Shown here: in pieces, positions 21,001 through 25,104 of the stretch
How positions within the stretch are numbered: the first letter of the stretch is position 1
Layout: each line of letters begins with the position of its first letter
Source of the DNA: a virus
Reading direction: 5' to 3' (one strand)
Length of the DNA stretch: 25,104 nucleotides
Virus record (IMG/VR): IMGVR_UViG_3300023179_000480
Coordinates: 1-25,104 of that record
Made by a program: the position numbers and the translations under genes
Notes under the pieces: model-generated
Told to the model about the DNA's origin: nothing
The model's database searches: none
Seen by the model: the letters and a program-made list of their open reading frames with translations, nothing else

Positions 21001-21265
21001 ATTTACAGGCGCAAATGGAAACATCTACTATCTAGATTCAGTATTGTTTGAGCTATCAACATCAGCATTAACCTACTTTGATGGAGGAACGGGGTACAGA
21101 ATGACTGATGACCTTCTATGGGAAAACTATTCTTCCATAGATGGTAGAGGGATTTACTATAAAAATAGGTCTGCTGCAATAACTCGGTTGAATTCTGAAC
21201 TTACTGAGTACATACCTATGGGAGCAACATTTGCCCTTATAACTGGGCGTTCTGCTACTAGTTGA
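18005..21265 (+). CDS. I: Large gpI-like tail protein with FN3- and carbohydrate-binding-like domains
   Basis: A 1086-residue protein. (1) Residues 30-300: an FN3-like domain (GCIELSWFMPTYNASF, LGRTYYYSVFVY) split by two beta modules at 97-158 and 194-266. (2) Residues 305-427: a P2 gpI-like block with FLPEAYKSTSALASFG, LYNFLRTFAFSYDLTKTMID, LLQFASNIYLNKGS and TGIKEFIGAFAG, which joins wedge and fibres. (3) Residues 428-695 and 719-1018: two carbohydrate-binding-like domains (NLLLTTDCSSFETGTGFWD; NEAINPGFESSVKNWSV), each ending in a YIDAAQFE or YLDSVLFEL strand and each interrupted by beta modules. (4) Residues 1025-1086: a conserved end, FDGGTGYRMTDDLLWENYSS and YIPMGATFALITG. P2 gpI is about 180 residues, so this is a large fusion. 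It probably connects the baseplate to the fibres and binds surface sugars. Confidence 0.85.
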   Translation: MTVYGSKQYYTFTYGSATVANFNIYPFIARSADYGCIELSWFMPTYNASFSKLLVLRSPIDYPTTADDGDLIYQTTKTALSTAGSGLPVTLTGVSSTGTKFTVSSTANISEGQTVSSITAGTGTLDTSDITAITQIIDSTTFIVNVAPTVNLSGATIIVSDSMLGEIYTYKDYGSYIDQLSGLASSVYTGTVDSSVTNSKYVSLKMSDSNIKINQRVSYTSSGLSYGPNSGSGIIGGTTVAAINGKSLTLSDYANIPAGTTLNFYPNYLELGRTYYYSVFVYTNNYWQRVGTAVGVSANNYNTANIMYDFLPEAYKSTSALASFGTSGQNTDLYNFLRTFAFSYDLTKTMIDNAKNRYDIKKIDGRLIPSMLNSFGFNYETVLGLSQARRLLQFASNIYLNKGSITGIKEFIGAFAGYNVSIGSPRNLLLTTDCSSFETGTGFWDIAGGSGGSTIASTTMASEGTTLAPYVETNSTTGYLNGQKGYLKLSVPNTGAPDPELTFSYGMSLDRYAVDSSKHVPTVSNGYITFFSNLLPVFKTGGMLNVKGFSPASVNGTYKVIYSDDTGRVTVENTAVANGTSITGTGSLGIFDPVLYGVPVTSGTYYKFSVYTSASVTNSSIMSLGVKWYDKFGSYLTYFEDSSYGSGPAGSWISTFSTPTVAPSRAAYAIPYLKFSAFTGTPDVTYIDAAQFESSKGAAYTPFVYTDARRIDLYLQPTRANEAINPGFESSVKNWSVTGGSIALESGVSNVYPTSSVGSGLSISTGSAKITASTTTTTVQQLFEISNVSISTNRLLIGTSYSKYGTVNLTPGQALSIISGAGTFAANTVVSSIETSSVFYVNTTPTSSGTATIGVSGNKVLPNQAYSLSAYVKGTAGATVVAKVEWKNKSGTLVQTDISDSITLTSSFQRVTLTPKSKFATVAQDATGTSVVIKTDVAAVSGQSVRGNGIASGTTVSSYNSTTKTITLSIAAAIAAGTTITIGTMLSPADAAVGVISFVFTGANGNIYYLDSVLFELSTSALTYFDGGTGYRMTDDLLWENYSSIDGRGIYYKNRSAAITRLNSELTEYIPMGATFALITGRSATS
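18293..18802 (+). repeat. Two type-B modules splitting the FN3-like domain
   Basis: Residues 97-158 (TKFTVSSTANISEGQTVSSI) and 194-266 (KYVSLKMSDSNIKINQRV, IIGGTTVAAINGKSLTLS, IPAGTTLNFYP) of the gpI-like protein. Confidence 0.65.
19577..19774 (+). repeat. Type-A-like module inside the first carbohydrate-binding-like domain
   Basis: Residues 525-590: NGYITFFSNLLPVFKTGGML, FSPASVNGTYKVIYSDDTGR and a closing SITGTGSLGI strand. The copy is more divergent than the others. Confidence 0.5.
20372..20563 (+). repeat. Type-B-like module at the head of the second carbohydrate-binding-like domain
   Basis: Residues 790-853: LTPGQALSIISGAGTFAANT, VVSSIETSSVFYVNTTPTSS. It lies between the first strand of that domain and the NQAYSLSAYVKG strand. 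Confidence 0.5.
20780..20953 (+). repeat. Type-B module splitting the second carbohydrate-binding-like domain
   Basis: Residues 926-983: GTSVVIKTDVAAVSGQSVRG, NGIASGTTVSSYNSTTKTIT, LSIAAAIAAGTTIT. The flanking FQRVTLTPKS and ADAAVGVISFVF are neighbouring strands of the same domain. Confidence 0.75.
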
Positions 21266-21289
21266 CGTTTTGTATGTTTTGTGTATAGA
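21262..21289 (+). promoter_or_regulatory. Sigma70-like promoter for the replication module
   Basis: TTGACG (21262-21267) and TATAGA (21284-21289) are separated by 16 bases and match five and four of six consensus positions. The -35 box overlaps the stop codon of the gpI-like gene. It lies 28 bases before the next start codon, at the change from late structural to replication genes. Confidence 0.5.
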
Positions 21290-21304
21290 CTTTAATCTCC
21301 GTCC

Positions 21305-21312
21305 AAGGAGGT
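21305..21312 (+). promoter_or_regulatory. Consensus ribosome-binding site (AAGGAGGT)
   Basis: A full anti-16S match four bases before ATG 21317, the strongest site in the window, at the start of the replication operon. Confidence 0.8.
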
Positions 21313-21316
21313 AAAT

Positions 21317-21904
21317 ATGAGACGAGTAACCATCGCGGTTATAGGCAACGCAAAAACAACCAGAGCCAACGTAGAGGCTCTAATTAGTGATGTAGTTGAT
21401 TCTGTTGACGAAGCTAACATTGCGCTGGTATTTGACCAAGAGCAATCTGATGGTCAGATATGGGCTCACCAATGGGCCAATGAAAAACAAATCCCAGTTC
21501 TGGTATATGGTAACAACGACTATGCCAGCCTGCTTACTGAAACTCCTAGAGAAGACCTTAAATTCTTTGTTCTTTGGGATGATGAAGACCCAGCATGTCA
21601 ATTAGCGGCTTCAGTGGCTCAGGAAGCCTCTATTTTGGCTTATGACCTAACTGATGGCCTTATTATAATTCCAATCGGTTCTGAGCCCATTCTAAGGCCG
21701 GATAGACCCAAAATTCCAGAAGCCGAGACTGTAACTACAAAGTCTAAAGAGATTAAGGTAGAAGTAACGGCTACTGAAGAACCTAGCACTGACTATGATA
21801 GTGAATACGACCTTGAAGAAACTTTGACTGTGTTAGTATCAGAGCTTGGTAAAATCTTTGCCCGTTCATTTGCAACGGAATTTAAAAAGATTATAAAAGG
21901 CTAA
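21317..21904 (+). CDS. Rossmann-like protein with acidic tail, possibly SLOG-type
   Basis: A 195-residue protein, first gene of the replication module. Residues 3-115 alternate strands and helices in Rossmann order: VTIAVIGNAKTTRANVEALI, ANIALVFDQEQSDG, IPVLVYGNNDYASLL, DLKFFVLWDDEDPACQLAAS and the LIIIPIG strand. The early GNA-T turn after strand one and the loss of a P-loop suggest a nucleotide-binding SLOG or DprA/YspA-like fold rather than a kinase. Residues 125-195 are an acidic Pro/Glu-rich linker and a C-terminal helix (ETLTVLVSELGKIFARSFA), probably for partner binding. The function is not known. Confidence 0.6.
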   Translation: MRRVTIAVIGNAKTTRANVEALISDVVDSVDEANIALVFDQEQSDGQIWAHQWANEKQIPVLVYGNNDYASLLTETPREDLKFFVLWDDEDPACQLAASVAQEASILAYDLTDGLIIIPIGSEPILRPDRPKIPEAETVTTKSKEIKVEVTATEEPSTDYDSEYDLEETLTVLVSELGKIFARSFATEFKKIIKG

Positions 21905-21905
21905 A

Positions 21906-22778
21906 ATGTCCGTAGAACTAAGCAGGCAGGCTAAAGACTGCCTTATATTTCTGTATCTTAATCGTACACTTACGATTAATCACCGTACCCTTATGGATAA
22001 CTGCGGCCTAAGCAGACGCAAAAGCGCATCCGTCCTAAAAGAGTTACGAGAGGCAAATTGCCTAAAAATGACACGCCTTGTAGGTGGTGGAACAAAAACT
22101 AAACTGGTATTGTCAGATAACACCAAATCGGTACTATCTGGATACAGCAATATAGCAGTACAGCAGGTAAGCAGTATTTACAATAGCTATACAGCTAGTA
22201 CTACTAATATAGTTACAAATAAATTCTTTGACGAGGTCAAAGGGAAAGAAGAAGAAGTGGGTTATGAGTTCTTTGAAAGGACCTCCTCTGGTGATGATGA
22301 GACTATCCTTGCGCGTAAGAAGTTTATGGAGCAGAAAAAGGCTGAGTACGCGGAGGCTAAAGAAGCAAAGGCACAGCATAGAAAAGATTTACATAGGTCA
22401 CGGGTTGCACCAATCAACTGGACTTGTAAGGATGTCGCATATGAATTTGCGGACAGGCTCGCGGACATCTGGTCCATTAAACCGTTCAGCGTGGCCCAGT
22501 CCAGGTTTGTACAGGCACTCTCGGTATTTAGGAAACAGCACTCCACCGATGGAGAACTGGAACTCAAACTTATCGAACTATTCTTTGAAACAATTAAAAC
22601 CGAAAAATACACAGACGGAAACCATCTCTGGAGAGCATTCTTGTACAAGGCTCCTTCCCTAATTCAGCAGGCTAAAGAACAGTTGATTTCCGTTGAAGAA
22701 ATTGAGACTAATATTATTCGTGATGAAGAGTTGACGGTAAAGAAACTTTCACTTTTAGATAAGGAGCAAGATGTTTAA
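21906..22778 (+). CDS. Winged-helix replication-initiation-like protein
   Basis: A 290-residue protein. Residues 5-68 are a winged-helix domain (KDCLIFLYLNRTLTINHRTL, CGLSRRKSASVLKELREANC, then a GGGTKTKLVLSD wing). Residues 110-155 are a charged helix, and 160-275 form a helical domain (WTCKDVAYEFADRLADIWS, FSVAQSRFVQALSVF, DGNHLWRAFLYKAPSLIQ) as in phage replisome organisers of the DnaD or O-protein type. The next gene is an AAA+ helicase loader, the usual partner. It would bind the origin or single-stranded DNA and help recruit helicase. No origin repeats were found inside the gene. Family assignment is from architecture. Confidence 0.6.
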   Translation: MSVELSRQAKDCLIFLYLNRTLTINHRTLMDNCGLSRRKSASVLKELREANCLKMTRLVGGGTKTKLVLSDNTKSVLSGYSNIAVQQVSSIYNSYTASTTNIVTNKFFDEVKGKEEEVGYEFFERTSSGDDETILARKKFMEQKKAEYAEAKEAKAQHRKDLHRSRVAPINWTCKDVAYEFADRLADIWSIKPFSVAQSRFVQALSVFRKQHSTDGELELKLIELFFETIKTEKYTDGNHLWRAFLYKAPSLIQQAKEQLISVEEIETNIIRDEELTVKKLSLLDKEQDV

Positions 22779-23457
22779 GTCAGATGAATTACCTGCTCGT
22801 AGACGTACATGGTTAAAGATAGCAAGTATTCCACCAGCAAAAGTTGGCTGGGAATTATCAGATTGTACGGCAGTTCCGCAAAACATTATGGATTACATAA
22901 ATAAATGGCTTAAGGCTATTTATGACGGAAGTATTATACGTGCCGAGGGTAAACGTAGTTGCGGTCTAGGTTTGATGCTGTATGGTCTACCAGGTCGTGG
23001 AAAGACCACAATGGGAAACGTTATACTGCAGGATATATTACGAAGCGCTAAACCAGAGCTTTTAGGAATGGAGCCAGGAAAGACTGTGTCTCGACCTTGC
23101 TACTTCATTACATACAATGGGTTGCTAGAACTAAAGGGTTCTATTATGGATGACCATGATAGTGATGAAGAGTTGTTATACAACGGTATTTTAGGCGAGG
23201 CTTACGATGACGCGTACAATGTCCGCGTCCTAGTTCTAGATGATGTAGGCAAAGAGCATGCCAGTGCATCTGGTTGGCAAAAGAATATGCTTCACCATGT
23301 TCTTCGCACTAGGTTCAATAATGGACTCCCTACTATTGTCACCACTAATATCAAAATTGATGACTGGGAATTACACTATGGCTCAGCCACCCAATCATTT
23401 GTCAACGAGTCCTTTATATATATCAATATGGACTCAATCACAGATTTGAGAAAGTAA
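22771..23457 (+). CDS. DnaC/IstB-like AAA+ helicase loader
   Basis: A 228-residue AAA+ ATPase. Walker A is GLPGRGKTT (residues 72-80), Walker B is VLVLDDVGKE (153-162), and the sensor 1 segment is TIVTTNIK (188-195), with RTRFNNGLPT before it as in DnaC loaders. It should place the DnaB-type helicase encoded 0.7 kb downstream on the origin. It overlaps the upstream gene by eight bases. The segment 205-228 (ATQSFVNESFIYINM to DLRK) does not show the usual S-R pair of the arginine finger region, so ATP hydrolysis in the ring may depend on a partner or on a residue I cannot place. Confidence 0.88.
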   Translation: MFKSDELPARRRTWLKIASIPPAKVGWELSDCTAVPQNIMDYINKWLKAIYDGSIIRAEGKRSCGLGLMLYGLPGRGKTTMGNVILQDILRSAKPELLGMEPGKTVSRPCYFITYNGLLELKGSIMDDHDSDEELLYNGILGEAYDDAYNVRVLVLDDVGKEHASASGWQKNMLHHVLRTRFNNGLPTIVTTNIKIDDWELHYGSATQSFVNESFIYINMDSITDLRK

Positions 23458-23458
23458 A

Positions 23459-23770
23459 ATGGATGAAGAAAGACCAGATACAAGATTACTTCAAATATTT
23501 TTAAGTTATCAATCCGATTATCCAGGACCATCTATATTTGAAGTAAGTAGTGACCAAAATAAAAACTTACTATGCAGTTGTCCAGGATTTAAAGTTAAAA
23601 AAACATGCAAACATGTTGCCTTAATCGAAAGTAGGATTTCTAAAAATAACGGTGTATACCAGTTCGAGTTTTCTGAAAGAATTACAAATGATGAATTACG
23701 AAGAGCAATGAAAGATGAAAAAAGTTTTAGAGAGCTGGTTATAAGATTTGGAAAAATAGAGGTTTACTGA
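23459..23770 (+). CDS. Small SWIM-type zinc-finger protein
   Basis: A 103-residue protein with Cys39, Cys41, Cys50 and His52 in the arrangement C-x-C-x8-C-x-H (CSCPGFKVKKTCKHVALIES), the SWIM zinc-finger pattern found in DNA- and protein-binding proteins such as SWI2/SNF2 and transposase-linked factors. The first 35 residues have one strand and a short helix; the last 50 form a charged, probably helical tail (NDELRRAMKDEKSFRELVIR). It stands between the helicase loader and the helicase, overlapping its right neighbour by one base, so a DNA-binding role in replication is likely. No larger partner domain is fused. Confidence 0.72.
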   Translation: MDEERPDTRLLQIFLSYQSDYPGPSIFEVSSDQNKNLLCSCPGFKVKKTCKHVALIESRISKNNGVYQFEFSERITNDELRRAMKDEKSFRELVIRFGKIEVY

Positions 23771-24177
23771 TGCAAAATAATGATATTAGCAACGCTCTTC
23801 CACAACGAGTCATTGTAACCACGGACATAATAACCGATGTTTATGAGGATGAAAAAAAGGTATTAGGGATTATTCCCATGAAAAAAAGACGCAGAGAATA
23901 CAACCGACTTGTTCTAAGCCATCTTTACATGGTATCTCTTAAACGAGGTTTAACTATGGAATTAGTGAGCTTTAATAATTCAGAGGATGACATGGTTGAC
24001 ATCATGCTTTATCTTGATAAGATAGGCACTAATCCGTTCCGCTACGGAACAGCATATAAATCGGTTGATGCGTTAGTTAAAGAATTACCGTATAGACCAG
24101 AAGTCATTGGAGTAATTGATATACCATCTCGCCTACTTAGGTACGGCAGATGGGGAATGGACTTTCCTAACCTATGA
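23770..24177 (+). CDS. Unknown protein between the SWIM-finger and helicase genes
   Basis: A 135-residue protein without cysteine, signal or membrane segment. Segments QRVIVTTDIITDVYE, MKKRRREYNRLVLSHLYM and MELVSFNNSEDDMVDIMLYL alternate strand and helix, followed by NPFRYGTAYKSVDALVKELP and the end IDIPSRLLRYGRWGMDF. The closing R-L-L-R-Y-G-R-W-G-M-D-F block looks well conserved. Strand-helix alternation with an early TTD could suggest a HAD-like or other Rossmann fold, but the catalytic motifs are not clear and I do not assign it. ATGA overlap with the helicase gene suggests coupled synthesis and a replication role. Confidence 0.55.
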   Translation: MQNNDISNALPQRVIVTTDIITDVYEDEKKVLGIIPMKKRRREYNRLVLSHLYMVSLKRGLTMELVSFNNSEDDMVDIMLYLDKIGTNPFRYGTAYKSVDALVKELPYRPEVIGVIDIPSRLLRYGRWGMDFPNL

Positions 24178-25104
24178 GTACAGAAGCAAAACTATTAAGT
24201 GCGGCTATTAGAGTCCGCGACTTATCTCCGCTATTTGAGAACAACGTTTCAGATAACTGGTTTACAAGCGAAGATGATAAACGCATTTGGATTTTCTTGC
24301 GCACCCATTTTGCTAAATACGGTGAATGCCCGAGCGAAGAAGTTGTTTCATCTAACTTCCCTACCTATAAGCTTTTAGAATTAACTGATTCAATTGATTA
24401 TCTGATTGATGACCTAGTAGACCGTAGACGTAAATTATCCATTAGCAATACATTACGTCTTGCTGTAGAGGCAATTCAAACTGAAAAAGACCATGAAGCA
24501 GCCTTGCTTCTTATGCAGGGTGGCATTGTCAAACTAGAGGAAGAGGGCCTAAATAAAACCTCTGATGTAAACCTGATTAATACCACAGAGTCACGGTGGG
24601 AAGACTACCTGTTCCGCAAAAATAATCCAGGTTTGCTCGGTGTTGCCACAGGATTTCCGACTATTGACAACGTTACTAATGGTTTACAAAAAGGTCAGTT
24701 GATTGTTGTAGTCGCTACTCCAAAAACCGGTAAATCAACCCTTGCCCTACAGATTGCAAACAATGTTCACAAGCAAGGACTATCTCCAATGTTCCAGTCG
24801 TTTGAGATGACTAACCGTGAACAGCAAAACCGTTATGATTCTATGCGCGCTCAAGTATCACACAACCGATTGATTTCAGGTATGCTGACTACAACCGAAG
24901 AGCAAAGACTACAAAAAGCACTTGAGACTATGGCAGAGGATAAAGCAAATTTCTGGCTGGTTGACTCCGCTCACGGCATAACAGTTTCTGCAATTCAAAG
25001 CAAGATTCAAACCCTACAGCCAGATGTAGTTTTTATTGATGGTGTGTACCTGATGCTAGACGAACAGACTGGTGAGTCAAATACTCCACAGGCTCTGACT
25101 GGTA
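24174..25104 (+). CDS. dnaB: DnaB-type replicative helicase (3' end outside window)
   Basis: The first 310 residues of a DnaB-family ring helicase, cut by the window end. Residues 1-100 form the N-terminal helical domain (AKLLSAAIRVRDLSPLFE to KLSISNTLRLAVEAI), 140-165 the linker, and 165-310 the RecA-like motor: GLQKGQLIVVVATPKTGKST (Walker A at 181-189), QSFEMTNREQQNR, and the Walker B strand DVVFIDGVYLMLDE (284-297). The first Gly of the P-loop is Ala (ATPKTGKS), a change from AxRPxxGKT of classical DnaB. It follows the unknown gene by ATGA overlap. Together with the loader upstream it would unwind phage DNA. Confidence 0.9.
   Translation, partial: MSTEAKLLSAAIRVRDLSPLFENNVSDNWFTSEDDKRIWIFLRTHFAKYGECPSEEVVSSNFPTYKLLELTDSIDYLIDDLVDRRRKLSISNTLRLAVEAIQTEKDHEAALLLMQGGIVKLEEEGLNKTSDVNLINTTESRWEDYLFRKNNPGLLGVATGFPTIDNVTNGLQKGQLIVVVATPKTGKSTLALQIANNVHKQGLSPMFQSFEMTNREQQNRYDSMRAQVSHNRLISGMLTTTEEQRLQKALETMAEDKANFWLVDSAHGITVSAIQSKIQTLQPDVVFIDGVYLMLDEQTGESNTPQALTG

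Noticed and set aside
1-25104. tRNA genes, CRISPR arrays, insertion sequences, integrase or attachment sites
   Set aside because: None could be seen by reading; a tRNA scan was not possible here, but there is almost no intergenic space to hold one.

Overview
The window is part of a contractile-tailed (myovirus) tailed-phage genome of the Caudoviricetes. All supported genes lie on the + strand, packed tightly with ATGA, TAATG or GTGA overlaps or gaps of a few bases. Base composition is AT-rich, and ribosome-binding sites are of the AGGAG type. No host gene, tRNA, integrase, insertion sequence or CRISPR array was seen. The host cannot be read from the sequence. The small basic proteins and the fibre domains resemble those of phages of freshwater and marine bacteria, and an actinobacterial or cyanobacterial host is only a guess.

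Layout. (1) 1-1620: the 3' end of a tail fibre gene, a 60-aa protein that often follows fibres, and a probable neck protein. (2) 1633-3432: a cassette of eight small proteins, most of them lysine-rich, joined by overlapping stop/start codons and closed by a strong intrinsic terminator at 3445-3470. (3) 3543-4622: head-tail completion genes (HK97 gp10-like and a tail-terminator-like protein). (4) 4661-8779: tail sheath, tail tube and a zinc-finger tail-assembly chaperone, whose C-terminal extension lies in the +1 frame and has no start codon of its own. (5) 8791-17273: tape measure with an M23 peptidase, tube/hub adaptor, gpX/LysM-like protein, gpD/gp27-like hub, gpV/gp5-like spike, gpW/gp25 wedge and gpJ/gp6 wedge, in P2-like order. 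(6) 17283-21265: a tail fibre-like protein and a 1086-aa gpI-like protein with FN3- and carbohydrate-binding-like domains. (7) 21266 to the end: after a sigma70-like promoter, a replication module with a Rossmann-like protein, a winged-helix protein, a DnaC-type AAA+ loader, a SWIM zinc-finger protein, an unknown protein and a DnaB-type helicase cut by the window end.

The genes of parts 3-6 build one machine: neck, contractile sheath around a tube, tape measure with a wall-cutting end, baseplate hub and wedge, and fibres. Three things stand out. A family of 55-75-residue beta-rich modules (two sequence types, about twelve copies) is inserted into loops of the sheath, the gpJ wedge protein and the gpI-like protein, three proteins otherwise unrelated. 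The gp5-like spike has its OB-fold split by a C1q/TNF-like domain. The chaperone appears to use a programmed +1 frameshift at TTTC.
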